A stretch of DNA of 64,000 nucleotides from Clostridia bacterium (GTDB lineage Bacteria; Bacillota; Clostridia; TANB77; CAG-465), in NCBI GenBank assembly GCA_900772475.1, contig CAAHEI010000094.1, positions 49,768-113,767 of the forward strand. The letters are read 5' to 3'. Positions 16,724 to 26,229 of the stretch are shown piece after piece. Under the pieces are notes generated by a model. It searched no databases and was not told where the DNA came from. It was given only the letters and a program-made list of their open reading frames with translations. How positions within the stretch are numbered: the stretch's first letter is position 1; each line of letters begins with the position of its first letter. Both the position numbers and the translations under genes were made by a program.

Positions 16724-17686
16724 TTAATTGATACTCATATTAATACCACTTGATATTAAATCTGAAACAATTTGTATGACATCATCAATTTCTTTTGGAG
16801 TTACTATAAAATTATCTGTATCTAATGCATTTGCAATCATATTATATTTATTATCATCATTAAATATATTTATCACTCTTTCAATTTGTTCTTTACTTAC
16901 GCTATTATCTCCATTTTCAATTTTTTGTTTTGTAACTTCTACCATTTTATCAATTGCTTCACTTGTAATTGTTGCCATATCAACAACTGTTGGAACGCCA
17001 ATTGCAATAACTGGAACATTAAGGATATTTTGATTTATTCCTTCCCTTTTATTTCTAACGCCAGCCCCTGGAGTTATACCTGTATTACTAAGTTGTATTG
17101 TAGTTCCAAGTCTATTAATACTACTAGATGCTAAACTATCTATTGCAATTACAATATCTGGTTTTACCTCATTACATACAGATGTAATAATCTCTGATGT
17201 TTCAATTCCAGTTGTTCCAAGCACTCCTGGAGATAACGCACTTACGCTCCTTGTATCTGGTTCAACCAAATCTTTTGCAAAATTTATTAAATGTCTTGTT
17301 ATATCCACAGTTTGCACAACTTTTGGTCCCAATGAATCAGGAGTAACATATATATTTCCAAGTCCCACTACAAGAATTGATTTTGTTTTATCTTCTCCAA
17401 TTAAATTTTTTATCTCATTAGAAAGTGTATTTATAATTTTATTTTTATCTTTCTCTTCTAAATATTTTATATCTTTAATTTCCATTGTAATATACTTTCC
17501 AATTTCTTTTGAAAGTGCTGTTGCACCATTTTCATTTAAAACATCTACTGTTGTTGTTGTAACTATTTCGTCATTTTTACTTTCCACTTTTACTCCATCA
17601 ATTTCTGTTAAATTATTTACTCTTTTGTATGTATCTACTCTTTCATCAGCCATATCAGTTTTAAAGTTTATATACTTATCACTCAT
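16724..17686 (-). CDS. gpr: Germination protease GPR
   Basis: A 320-residue A25-family protease that degrades small acid-soluble spore proteins during germination. It is made as a zymogen: the N-terminal INFKTDMADER region holds the processing site. Family blocks VVGLGNIYVTPDSLGPKVV, TGIETSEIITSV, IDSLASSSINRLGTTIQLSN and TGITPGAGVRNKREGIN are all present. The ATG follows AAAGAGGTGTTTTTT; a GTG three codons earlier overlaps the ribosome site. It should be expressed in the forespore, though no sigma-G promoter could be fixed by eye. Confidence 0.95.
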   Translation of the reverse strand: MSDKYINFKTDMADERVDTYKRVNNLTEIDGVKVESKNDEIVTTTTVDVLNENGATALSKEIGKYITMEIKDIKYLEEKDKNKIINTLSNEIKNLIGEDKTKSILVVGLGNIYVTPDSLGPKVVQTVDITRHLINFAKDLVEPDTRSVSALSPGVLGTTGIETSEIITSVCNEVKPDIVIAIDSLASSSINRLGTTIQLSNTGITPGAGVRNKREGINQNILNVPVIAIGVPTVVDMATITSEAIDKMVEVTKQKIENGDNSVSKEQIERVINIFNDDNKYNMIANALDTDNFIVTPKEIDDVIQIVSDLISSGINMSIN

Positions 17687-17764
17687 AAAAAACACCTCTT
17701 TTTATATTATTTCATAAAAAGAGATGTTTTATAACTTAAATTAATACTTTACATTTATATATAT

Positions 17765-18682
17765 TTACATAGTACAAATTATTTTTTTTAGTCCAATTTC
17801 AAAATCCATTTCACCATTTTTTGTCTTTTCATCGTATTCATCAAACATATACATAATCTTTTTTAACTCATCTAAAGTGTACTTACTACAAGTCGAACTT
17901 AAAAGTTTAAATGTATATGGATGAATTCCAAGATAGGAAGCTATATCTTGTGCATTTTTACTTTTTAAATATTTTATCATATACATTTGCTTTACTTGCT
18001 TATATAACATGATATATACCTTAATTATTGATTCTTTTTGAGCCAAAATATTATCTAATAATTTTATTCCTTCTTCTTTTTCTTTATTTACAATTTTATT
18101 TAAAACATCAAATATTTTTGCATTTAAAGTTTTAGAGCATATTTTATCTATTATTTCCTTGGTTATATTATCACCTGGTTCTAAATATATAACCAGCTTT
18201 TTTACCTCATTTATATTATTGTTTTTATCTAAACCACATACTTCAACAAAATAATCTGCTACATCAAAAGTTAAATTTAATTTATATCTTTTTAAAAGAT
18301 CATAAACATAAGTTGTCATAGCCCTTCTATCTAGAGTTTTAAATTCACATACTTCTGCAATTTTTGATATACTTTTATATGAAGTAAGCCTTTTATCTAC
18401 ACTTTCCTCAATAATTACAACAACTACATCCTCATCAATATTTTCTAAAAGCTTTGCATCAAATTTTAAATTTGTATTTTTTATAACAACAAGTTTATGA
18501 CTACCAAAAAAAGTAACCTCTGATAATATATTTCCAAGCTCATCTATATTATCTTTTGTAATATAAAATAAATTAACACCATTTTCTAACTTATCAAATT
18601 GTTTTTTTATACTACTTAATTTTTTTTCTAAATCATATTTTTCTTCACCATACAAAAGGTATATGTTACTATTTTTTTTCAA
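17765..18682 (-). CDS. holA: DNA polymerase III delta subunit
   Basis: A 305-residue clamp-loader subunit. The N-terminus NIYLLYGEEKYDLEKKL is the family's opening motif; KLVVIKNTNLKF and FKTLDRRAMTTYV follow, and the helical C-terminal part carries LGIHPYTFKLL. It opens the sliding clamp together with the gamma/tau complex. It starts 8 bases after the trmFO stop, so the two are co-transcribed; the upstream ribosome site is GTAGGTGAGC. No oddities. Confidence 0.92.
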   Translation of the reverse strand: MKKNSNIYLLYGEEKYDLEKKLSSIKKQFDKLENGVNLFYITKDNIDELGNILSEVTFFGSHKLVVIKNTNLKFDAKLLENIDEDVVVVIIEESVDKRLTSYKSISKIAEVCEFKTLDRRAMTTYVYDLLKRYKLNLTFDVADYFVEVCGLDKNNNINEVKKLVIYLEPGDNITKEIIDKICSKTLNAKIFDVLNKIVNKEKEEGIKLLDNILAQKESIIKVYIMLYKQVKQMYMIKYLKSKNAQDIASYLGIHPYTFKLLSSTCSKYTLDELKKIMYMFDEYDEKTKNGEMDFEIGLKKIICTM

Positions 18683-18690
18683 AAGCTCAC

Positions 18691-20007
18691 CTACTTTATT
18701 TTTTCTATATATTCAGTTACATCAGAAATTGCTATTTGTGCAAGTTTGGTATATCTCTCTTTTTTATCTTTTATTTTTACATCTAGAGGTTTTAATATTC
18801 CAAAATTTGCATTCATTGGTTGAAAATGTTTATTCTCTGTAGATATGTATTTTGCTAGACTTCCAAGCATAGTCGTATCTGGAAATTCTGCACATGTTCC
18901 TTTTATTTTATTTAATATATTATATGCCACCATCATACCTGAAGCTGCAGATTCAACATATCCCTCAACCCCTGATATTTGTCCTGCAAAATATATATTA
19001 CTATTTTCTTTCATACAAAATTTATTATCAAGTATTTTACTTGAATTTATATAACTATTTTTATGCATGACACCATATCTTTCAAAAGTAGCATTTTGAA
19101 GTCCTGGTATCATTCCAAATACTCTTTTTTGTTCACCAAATTTAAGGCTAGTTTGAAACCCAACCAAATTATACATAGTGTTTTCCTTGTTCTCACTTCT
19201 TAATTGTACAACAGCATATGGCTTTTCTTCTGTATTAGGATTTTGCAGACCAACTGGTTTTAAAGGTCCAAATACTAAAGTTTTTTCTCCTCTTTTAGCC
19301 ATTTGTTCTATAGGCATACATCCTTCAAATAGCACCAATTTATCAAAATCATGACGTGGTGCCTCCTCTGCAGTTATTAAGGCATTATAGAAAGAGAAAT
19401 ATTCATCTTTAGTCATTGGAAGATTTAGATAATCACCTTCCCCAATTTTTCCATATCTATTCATTCTGTACGCAATATTCATATCAATACTATCTGCTGA
19501 TACAATAGGAGCTTCTGCATCATAAAAATATAATTTTTCTTCTCCTACTAATTTACTTATATTTTCAAGCAATGGCTTTGAAGTAAGTGGTCCTGTAGCC
19601 ATAACGGTAATACCTTCTAGCTTTTCCACATCATCCACTTCTTCATATATTATTTCTATGTTATTATCATTTTTTATTTTATCAGTTATATATTCAGCAA
19701 ACTTTTCCCTATCTACAGCTAGAGCTTGCCCTGCCTCAACTCTTGTTTTATGTGCTGCCTCAACAAATATGCTTCCAAGCATTTGCATTTCTTTTTTTAA
19801 AAGTCCACATGCATTAGTAATTTCATCTGATTTTAAAGAATTACTACACACAAGTTCTGCAAAATTATCACTTTTATGTGCCTCTGTTTTTTTTATAGGT
19901 TTCATTTCATACAATTTAACTTTTATACCATTTTTAGCTAATATCCAAGCACATTCACATCCTGCAAGTCCTGCTCCTATTACATTTACGTATTTTATAT
20001 TTTCCAC
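18691..20007 (-). CDS. trmFO: Methylenetetrahydrofolate-tRNA-(uracil-54-C5)-methyltransferase
   Basis: A 438-residue FAD-dependent enzyme that makes 5-methyluridine (T54) in tRNA using methylene-tetrahydrofolate. The FAD-binding VIGAGLAGCECAWILAKNGI is at the N-terminus, with LYEMKP and the catalytic Cys stretch AELVCSNSLKS. FAGQISGVEGYVESAASGMM is the C-terminal flavin motif. As in many Firmicutes it lies just downstream of topA, here with two small genes between them. Start ATG with a GAGGTAATATT ribosome site. Confidence 0.96.
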   Translation of the reverse strand: MENIKYVNVIGAGLAGCECAWILAKNGIKVKLYEMKPIKKTEAHKSDNFAELVCSNSLKSDEITNACGLLKKEMQMLGSIFVEAAHKTRVEAGQALAVDREKFAEYITDKIKNDNNIEIIYEEVDDVEKLEGITVMATGPLTSKPLLENISKLVGEEKLYFYDAEAPIVSADSIDMNIAYRMNRYGKIGEGDYLNLPMTKDEYFSFYNALITAEEAPRHDFDKLVLFEGCMPIEQMAKRGEKTLVFGPLKPVGLQNPNTEEKPYAVVQLRSENKENTMYNLVGFQTSLKFGEQKRVFGMIPGLQNATFERYGVMHKNSYINSSKILDNKFCMKENSNIYFAGQISGVEGYVESAASGMMVAYNILNKIKGTCAEFPDTTMLGSLAKYISTENKHFQPMNANFGILKPLDVKIKDKKERYTKLAQIAISDVTEYIEKIK

Positions 20008-20076
20008 AATATTACCTCACTTAATTATGATATATTCTATCATAAAATTGTGGTATTTTCTACACATAAAAGAAAA

Positions 20077-20103
20077 ATAGAGGAGAAAAATTTTCTCCTC
20101 TAT
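20077..20103. terminator. Terminator hairpin between trmFO and its upstream neighbour
   Basis: The stem ATAGAGGAGAAAA pairs with TTTTCTCCTCTAT over 12-13 bp with almost no loop. It lies 8 bases downstream of the stop of the gene at 20111-20674 and upstream of trmFO. On the minus strand it is followed by TTTTCTTTTAT, so it fits as the terminator of the upstream pair. Confidence 0.7.
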
Positions 20104-20110
20104 AAAAAAC

Positions 20111-20674
20111 TTACTCTAAGTGTTCTAAGCAATACTTTGATTCCTCAACTAATTCCTTATCATTTAACTCTTTTATAAGTTTTTCAAGATATTTTCTATC
20201 TTTAATCTTTGAAACAAAAAATAATTTTGCTCTGATGTTGTAACTATCTGAAGTGATAATTTCATAAAGATCTTTATCTTCAAATTGTTCAGATAATTTA
20301 TAAAGAAAAGCAGTTCTTTCATATATAGCCTTCTCCTTTAAAAGCTCTTTTAAGAATTTTTTATCTTCAATTTTTCCAAAAACTTTCATTCTTACACAAT
20401 CGTCGGAATATACATCTTCTTCCGAAATGTATTTTTTCAGAAAATCTTCATTATAAATTTTTTCAAGAGCTTTTAATTTCACTATAGTATTATTGCTCTT
20501 AAAAATTTCATAAATGGCTTCTGAATCATCTTTTAGAGAATCAATCATACCCATAATAATCTCCTGTAAAATTTCCTCACGTGCAAGATATAAAATTTCA
20601 AGACAATTTTCTTCTGCAATTAGTGCCATATTTCTTCCACATGTATTCAAAGCTTCTTTTACATCTTTAGTCAT
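20111..20674 (-). CDS. Hypothetical helical (HEAT-like) protein
   Basis: A 187-residue helical, charged protein with repeated short helices of the kind K(F/L)LKELLKEK...Y..., for example RMKVFGKIEDKKFLKELLKE and RAKLFFVSKIKDRKYLEKLI, which suggests HEAT-like repeats. No signal peptide or catalytic motif is visible. Ribosome site TGGAGGAAAAAATT. It begins 18 bases after a 53-codon gene on the same strand, so the two are probably a unit. Family not recognised. Confidence 0.7.
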   Translation of the reverse strand: MTKDVKEALNTCGRNMALIAEENCLEILYLAREEILQEIIMGMIDSLKDDSEAIYEIFKSNNTIVKLKALEKIYNEDFLKKYISEEDVYSDDCVRMKVFGKIEDKKFLKELLKEKAIYERTAFLYKLSEQFEDKDLYEIITSDSYNIRAKLFFVSKIKDRKYLEKLIKELNDKELVEESKYCLEHLE

Positions 20675-20692
20675 AATTTTTTCCTCCAGTAA

Positions 20693-20854
20693 TTAATTAT
20701 TTTTTTCGTTTAACTTTGATAAAATTTTCTCCTGTATTTTTGTATTTTTCCAAATAGCTTCTGTTTGCTCTTTTAGGCACTTCTGTGTTTCTTTTAATTC
20801 AAAACAAACTTCTCTTATTTTTGAAATTAGTACAAAATACTGATCAGATGTCAT
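20693..20854 (-). CDS. Small hypothetical protein, 53 residues
   Basis: A short gene with an excellent ribosome site (TAGGAGGAAAATTG) and ATG, reading MTSDQYFVLISKIREVCFEL, then a charged helix (KETQKCLKEQTEAIWKNTKI) and a polar tail. It looks like a single coiled helix. It is followed 18 bases later by the 187-residue helical protein. Function unknown. The ribosome site and spacing make it more likely real than not. Confidence 0.6.
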   Translation of the reverse strand: MTSDQYFVLISKIREVCFELKETQKCLKEQTEAIWKNTKIQEKILSKLNEKNN

Positions 20855-21007
20855 CAATTTTCCTCCTACCTAAATATTTATTTGATAAAAAAGATTTATC
20901 CTACGAATATATTATATCATAATTTAACTCAAAATACAATGATTATGTAATCTTGTTTACTTTTAATATAAAAAAGTAGTAGAAATTTTAATTCTACTAC
21001 TAATCAT

Positions 21008-22993
21008 TTATTTTGTTTTTTTAGGTTTAGTCCATGAAATATAATCACATTTGCTATCTTCAGAATTAGTGTTATTTTCACAAACATAGAAAGTTCTTTT
21101 CTTCTTAGTCTTTTTAACTAATACTTTTCCTCCACAATTTGGACATGGAATATCAATTGATTGAACCAATGGCTTTGCATTTTTACACTCTGGATATCCA
21201 GGGCATGCTAAAAATTTTCCAAATCTTCCTTGTTTTATAACCATATTTCTACCACATAATTCACATTTTATATCAGTTTCAACTTCTGGAATTTTTACTT
21301 TTTTTGCATTTTCTTCGGCATTCTTAACTGATTTTTCAAATGGCCCATAAAATTCTTTTAGCATTTCTACATAATTTACTTTATCTTCAGCAACCATATC
21401 AAGTTCATTTTCCATCTTTGCTGTAAATTTCTCATCAACTATGTTAGCAAAGTTTTCCTCCATAAGTTCATTTACAATTTCTCCAAGTTCAGTAGGAACT
21501 AAATACTTATTTTGTCTTTCTACATATGTTCTCTCTTCAATAGTTGAAATTGTAGGTGCATATGTACTTGGTCTACCTATTCCTTTTTCTTCTAATGTTT
21601 TAACCAAACTTGCCTCTGTAAATCTTGCAGGAGGCTCTGTAAATTTTTGTTTACTATATATCTTATCCTGTTTTAATATATCTCCTACTTCAAGTTCAGG
21701 TAAAATATTCTCTGTATTTTCTTCTTCATCTACATCTTCTTTTTTAGTCTTATCTTTATCGTCTTTTCCTTCTGTATATAGTTTCATAAATCCATCAAAT
21801 TTTACAACAGAACCATTTGCAATAAATATATAATTATCCACTTCAATTTTTACTCTAGTAGTATCATAAATTGCTGTAGCCATTTGACTTGCTAAAAATC
21901 TATTTAATATTAATGTATATAACTTTTGTTCATCCTTAGTCAAAGTATCATATACTCCTAGTGAATTTAATATATTTGATGGTCTTATTGCCTCATGTGC
22001 ATCTTGAGCAGACGCTTTTGTTTTAAAATATCTGTTTTCATAATATTTATCTGAATATTTTGAAGTAATATATTCCTTTGCCATTTTTCTTGCATCGTCA
22101 GATATTCTAACAGAGTCTGTTCTCATATATGTTATGTGTCCTGCTTCATATAACTTTTGTGCTACCATCATTGTCCTTTTTACATTAAATCCAAGTTTTC
22201 TTGAAGCCTCCTGTTGTAAAGATGATGTAGTAAAAGGAGGAGCTGGATTTCTCTTTCTTTCACTTTTTTTAACATCAATAACTTTATATTCTTTACCATC
22301 TATATTTTGTATTATTTCTTTTACTTGTTTTTCATTTGAAAGTTCAATTTTAGACTTTTTATCACCATAGAAATTTGCCATAAATCCAGTTTTATCTTTA
22401 AATAGTTTAACAGATAAATTCCAATATTCAACTGGTTTAAAATTTCTAATTTCTTTTTCTCTATCAATTATTATTTTAAGTGCCACTGATTGAACACGTC
22501 CTGCACTTAATCCCTTTTTTATTTTTTTCCAAAGTATTGGACTAATTTCATATCCAACAATTCTATCTAATATTCTTCTTGCCTGCTGTGCATCAACTAA
22601 GTTTAGGTTTATAGCTCTTGCTTTTGATACCGCATTTTTTACTGCAGTTTTTGTTATTTCATTAAACTCAATTCTACATTTGCTCCCATCTTCTATTTCA
22701 AGTACATTTTTAATATGCCAGGCTATTGCTTCTCCCTCACGATCAGGGTCGGTTGCAAGATATACTTTTGATGCTTTTTTTGCCTTCGTTTTTATTTCAT
22801 TTACAATTTTAGCTTTTCCCTTCATTGTTATATATTTAGGTTTAAAGTTATCCTCTATATCAACACCTAATTTACTTTTAGGTAAATCTATTATATGTCC
22901 TTGCGATGCAATTACATCATAACTGCTTCCAAGATATTTTTTTATTGTTTTTGCTTTAGAAGGCGATTCCACTATTACTAATTTATCTGACAC
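21008..22993 (-). CDS. topA: DNA topoisomerase I
   Basis: A 661-residue type IA topoisomerase that relaxes negative supercoils. TOPRIM domain: LVIVESPSKAKTIKKYLG at the N-terminus and YLATDPDREGEAIAWH near residue 85. The active-site Tyr is in GHITYMRTDSVRIS. The C-terminus has two zinc ribbons, CELCGRNM...CPGYPEC and CPNCGGK...C...C. The GTG at 22993 follows AAAGGAAGAGATT; an ATG 13 codons upstream has no ribosome site. It is on the same strand as spoIIP and trmFO. Confidence 0.95.
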   Translation of the reverse strand: MSDKLVIVESPSKAKTIKKYLGSSYDVIASQGHIIDLPKSKLGVDIEDNFKPKYITMKGKAKIVNEIKTKAKKASKVYLATDPDREGEAIAWHIKNVLEIEDGSKCRIEFNEITKTAVKNAVSKARAINLNLVDAQQARRILDRIVGYEISPILWKKIKKGLSAGRVQSVALKIIIDREKEIRNFKPVEYWNLSVKLFKDKTGFMANFYGDKKSKIELSNEKQVKEIIQNIDGKEYKVIDVKKSERKRNPAPPFTTSSLQQEASRKLGFNVKRTMMVAQKLYEAGHITYMRTDSVRISDDARKMAKEYITSKYSDKYYENRYFKTKASAQDAHEAIRPSNILNSLGVYDTLTKDEQKLYTLILNRFLASQMATAIYDTTRVKIEVDNYIFIANGSVVKFDGFMKLYTEGKDDKDKTKKEDVDEEENTENILPELEVGDILKQDKIYSKQKFTEPPARFTEASLVKTLEEKGIGRPSTYAPTISTIEERTYVERQNKYLVPTELGEIVNELMEENFANIVDEKFTAKMENELDMVAEDKVNYVEMLKEFYGPFEKSVKNAEENAKKVKIPEVETDIKCELCGRNMVIKQGRFGKFLACPGYPECKNAKPLVQSIDIPCPNCGGKVLVKKTKKKRTFYVCENNTNSEDSKCDYISWTKPKKTK

Positions 22994-23071
22994 AATCTCT
23001 CTTCCTTTCAAAATATTAATAACTAAATTCATTAATCATCTGTAGATTATACCACAAGAAAAACACTATAG

Positions 23072-24292
23072 TCAATCTTTGTATATAATATTTAACAAAT
23101 TAGATAAACATCTAGTTGCAAGATAGGCTTCATCTAAAGTATTTCCACTTGCACCAACTTCTATTAATAATGAATATTTATTTAAATCTTGATTATATAT
23201 AGAATTTCTAATAATCATAGGTTTGAACAAGCCTGGATATACTTCATCTGCAAGTTGTTGTATTTTAAATGCAAGTTTTAGATTATCTTCATAATATGGG
23301 TTATTTGTAACATCTGTACCTACTCCCATAACTAACATACATTGTGCAACCTCAATTCCATTTATTTTAACAACTGGTCTATAGTCAAGATCATTTGTAG
23401 CATCTCTATGCACATCTATAGAAATTCCAGCATGCCCCATTGTCGCCAAAGCTTTTTTTACTGTTATTCTAGACCTTGCATATGAACTAGTATATGTACC
23501 ATAATCATGAGGTGTTGTATCATGTACCACTTCAAACCCTTTACTATCCAAATTTTCTTTAAACTTTTTAGCAACTGAAAGCATATTATATGTTGCATCT
23601 TGCGAACGTCTAGCTCCGGAATATTCAAATTTATATTTATCACTATTTGCATAACTTTCAGACGTATGAGTGTTATATAGCAAAATTTTATCACTTCTTT
23701 TTGTTAGAGTAATATTTGACACAGCAAGGGATTTGAAGTCTATGTCTCTTTTTGATGAATAATTAAGTATTTTCATTTTATTTAAATTTATTCTTTGTAT
23801 ATTTTCGCTATTTTCAGTTATTTCTACATTAATATCTTTGTTTTCCCCAAATACACTTTGTTCATTTTTATCTTTTACAAGACTATCTAATATTTCTATT
23901 TCATCATCCTTATTTTCTGATTTTTTTGCTTCATCAATGGATTTGATTTCGCTAAATAAATAATTTTCCTTATTATATATTCCATATGCATTAAATACAT
24001 CTGCAAGTTCGACATTATTCCCCTCAGCTTGTCTAAAATTAGAACCAAAATATATTACTTTTGATAAAAAAGGAATATGCTTTGCAAAAAGATATATTCC
24101 GAAAATTAAAATAACTAACATAAATAATTTAGATGTATTTAACCCTAGTTTTATATTTTTTTTATCAAAGCCATTGAAATTATTTATAGTTACTTTATTT
24201 TCATTTCTCTTATTCTGTGCTTTTATTTTATCTACTAACCATTTACTATCATTATGCTTTTTTTTAGATAAAAAAACAGCTGTAATTTTCAT
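23072..24292 (-). CDS. spoIIP: Stage II sporulation protein P
   Basis: A 406-residue protein: a basic cytoplasmic start, one membrane helix (LFMLVILIFGIYLFAKHI, near residue 55-75), a linker, and the C-terminal amidase/endopeptidase domain with LLYNTHTSESY, IDVHRDA and SLLIEVGASGNT. With SpoIID and SpoIIM it thins septal peptidoglycan during forespore engulfment. It is expected to be mother-cell specific; no sigma-E promoter was fixed. In many Firmicutes spoIIP follows gpr; here the two are about 5.4 kb apart. Confidence 0.93.
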   Translation of the reverse strand: MKITAVFLSKKKHNDSKWLVDKIKAQNKRNENKVTINNFNGFDKKNIKLGLNTSKLFMLVILIFGIYLFAKHIPFLSKVIYFGSNFRQAEGNNVELADVFNAYGIYNKENYLFSEIKSIDEAKKSENKDDEIEILDSLVKDKNEQSVFGENKDINVEITENSENIQRINLNKMKILNYSSKRDIDFKSLAVSNITLTKRSDKILLYNTHTSESYANSDKYKFEYSGARRSQDATYNMLSVAKKFKENLDSKGFEVVHDTTPHDYGTYTSSYARSRITVKKALATMGHAGISIDVHRDATNDLDYRPVVKINGIEVAQCMLVMGVGTDVTNNPYYEDNLKLAFKIQQLADEVYPGLFKPMIIRNSIYNQDLNKYSLLIEVGASGNTLDEAYLATRCLSNLLNIIYKD

Positions 24293-24351
24293 AAACTTAT
24301 CACCTTAGTTTAATTGTATTACAACTATTTATTATATATTACTAATATTTT

Positions 24352-24771
24352 TTAATCTAATAAATTATTCATTTCATTACTGTATTTGTCTAAAAGAGTA
24401 ATTGTTTTTTCCTTTAGATCTATAACTTCTTTTTTTATGTCTAATAATTTTTCTTTTTCCATCTCTATTAAATGTTCAATTCTGTCTTTTTCTTGCATTG
24501 ATTCAATTCTTGAATTTTCTATAATTTTTTTAGCTTGATCCTCAGCAGTAATTAGTGCATTTGCTACTTTTTCTTGTTTTGCTATATAATCTGTTTCATA
24601 TTTTTCTAATTTTCTTTTTAAAATAGTAAGTTCGTTTGCAATTCTGTTTGCATCTGATTTTTCAGCTTGGATTTTACTTTCATATTCTGCTTTCATAGCT
24701 TTTATATATTCTTCTACTTCTCTTTTATCGTAACCAAACATTTCGTTACTAAATTTCTTTTCGTTCTCCAT
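24352..24771 (-). CDS. DivIVA-domain coiled-coil protein
   Basis: A 139-residue protein that opens with FSNEMFGYDKREVEEYIKAM, the conserved N-terminal DivIVA motif (F...GYD..EV..Y), followed by about 100 residues of unbroken coiled coil with many K/E/Q heptads. Proteins of this family sense curved membranes or act as division and cell-pole adaptors. It is shorter than classical DivIVA and may be a GpsB-like or accessory form. Ribosome site GGAGGTAGTAATAA. Confidence 0.8.
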   Translation of the reverse strand: MENEKKFSNEMFGYDKREVEEYIKAMKAEYESKIQAEKSDANRIANELTILKRKLEKYETDYIAKQEKVANALITAEDQAKKIIENSRIESMQEKDRIEHLIEMEKEKLLDIKKEVIDLKEKTITLLDKYSNEMNNLLD

Positions 24772-24859
24772 TTATTACTACCTCCACAACTGCCCTCAAT
24801 GTTTTCTGTATTATATCAAATTTTTACCCAATTTTCAATCTTTTTAATAAAATTTTACT

Positions 24860-25936
24860 TTATTTAGATATAATTCCACCTGCAATTACCACATCATCAA
24901 TATATATAACACAAGACTGACCTGGAGCAATAGCAAACTGAGGTTCATCAAATATAATTTTTATTTTATCACCATATAAATATGCAGTTGCATTTGCCTC
25001 TTTAGCCTTATACCTAATTTTTACTTTAACATTAGTCCCTTCTTTTGTTATTATATTATCTATTAAAATATTTACATCTTCAATTAGTAAACTTCTACTT
25101 AATACACTATTTTTTTCTCCTACAATTATTTTATTTTCATCAGGATTTATATTTACTACATATAACGGCTTTTCATTTTGAATGCCAAGGCCCTTTCTTT
25201 GACCTATTGTATAATGAGTAAAGCCAGTATGTTTTCCTCTTACTTTACCATTAATATCAACAATTTTTCCCTCTTTAACTTTAATATTTTCGTCTAAAAA
25301 TCTGGTATGGTTATTATCTGGTATAAAGCAAATATCTTCACTATCTGGTTTAGATGCAACAAGCAAATTATTTTCTTTTGCAATTTTTCTTACATCATCC
25401 TTACTCTCAAATCCTTGCAAAGGAAAAAGTATATGTGGAAGTAATTCTTTATCTATAGGATATAGCACATAACTCTGATCTTTTAAAATGTTATCAGATT
25501 TTTTTAGTACAAAACAATTATATTTTTCACTATATTCTGTTTTTGCATAATGACCCGTTGCAATATAATAGCAATCAAGTTTTTTAGCAAGTTCATACAT
25601 TTTTCCAAATTTTAAAAATCTATTACACATAATACAAGGATTAGGAGTTCTTCCAGATTTATACTCATCAATAAAATTATCAATTACATATTTTTTAAAT
25701 TCTTCTCTAAAATCATACGTATAGTGTTTTATTCCAAGCTTATGACATACTCTTTTTGCATCATTTACCGTACTTAAACTACAACAAGCTGTTTCATTTT
25801 CTACAAAGCTCTCATCCTCAAAAAGTCTCATTGTAATACCAATTACTTCATATCCAGCATTTTTTAGTAATATGGCACTTACTGAACTATCTACTCCTCC
25901 ACTCATTCCAAGTAATACTCTTTTTTTATTTTCCAT
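24860..25936 (-). CDS. mnmA: tRNA-specific 2-thiouridylase
   Basis: A 358-residue enzyme that puts sulfur on U34 of tRNA-Lys, -Glu and -Gln. The ATP pyrophosphatase loop GMSGGVDSSVSA is at the N-terminus; the two catalytic cysteines are in NPCIMCN and DICFI; FTHYTIGQRKGLGI and the C-terminal beta barrel follow. The sulfur donor is usually a cysteine desulfurase; nifS lies upstream on the same strand but is separated from it by metG and two pseudogenes. Start ATG with GAGGAGAAAA. Confidence 0.96.
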   Translation of the reverse strand: MENKKRVLLGMSGGVDSSVSAILLKNAGYEVIGITMRLFEDESFVENETACCSLSTVNDAKRVCHKLGIKHYTYDFREEFKKYVIDNFIDEYKSGRTPNPCIMCNRFLKFGKMYELAKKLDCYYIATGHYAKTEYSEKYNCFVLKKSDNILKDQSYVLYPIDKELLPHILFPLQGFESKDDVRKIAKENNLLVASKPDSEDICFIPDNNHTRFLDENIKVKEGKIVDINGKVRGKHTGFTHYTIGQRKGLGIQNEKPLYVVNINPDENKIIVGEKNSVLSRSLLIEDVNILIDNIITKEGTNVKVKIRYKAKEANATAYLYGDKIKIIFDEPQFAIAPGQSCVIYIDDVVIAGGIISK

Positions 25937-25990
25937 TTTTTCTCCTCTTTTATAAAATAATACATATATAGTATAACATAATTACAGAAC

Positions 25991-26026
25991 AAAAGCTAGT
26001 AAATACATTACTATTTACCAGCTTTT
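25991..26026 (-). terminator. Hairpin between metG and mnmA
   Basis: An AAAAGCTAGTAAATA arm pairs with TATTTACCAGCTTTT (one mismatch) over a 6-nt loop. On the minus strand it is followed by an AT-rich stretch with only a short T run. A second imperfect hairpin lies at 26065-26100 (TAATGAAGCA / TGCTTCATTA). They probably separate the metG transcript from mnmA. Confidence 0.55.
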
Positions 26027-26133
26027 AAGTTACTAATCAGACTAGGAGAATAATAATTAACATGTAATGAAGCAATTACTATATTGTAACTGCTTCATTA
26101 TCAAATATATTTTTTATTAATTTATAGAAATCC

Positions 26134-26229
26134 TTACTTTGTTTTTAACAACATAGTATGAAATTTTTTATTTTTAATTTCTAGCTTATACTTATTTTCT
26201 GTTTCTTTTTTTACAGTCCCATTTTTCAT
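26134..26229 (-). CDS. Possible 31-residue ORF coupled to metG
   Basis: Its ATG overlaps the TAA of metG (TAATG), a spacing seen in translational coupling. It reads MKNGTVKKETENKYKLEIKN and ends ten residues later; highly basic. It may be the start of a lost downstream gene, since the region comes from a rearranged segment, or simply chance. No family recognised. Confidence 0.25.
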   Translation of the reverse strand: MKNGTVKKETENKYKLEIKNKKFHTMLLKTK

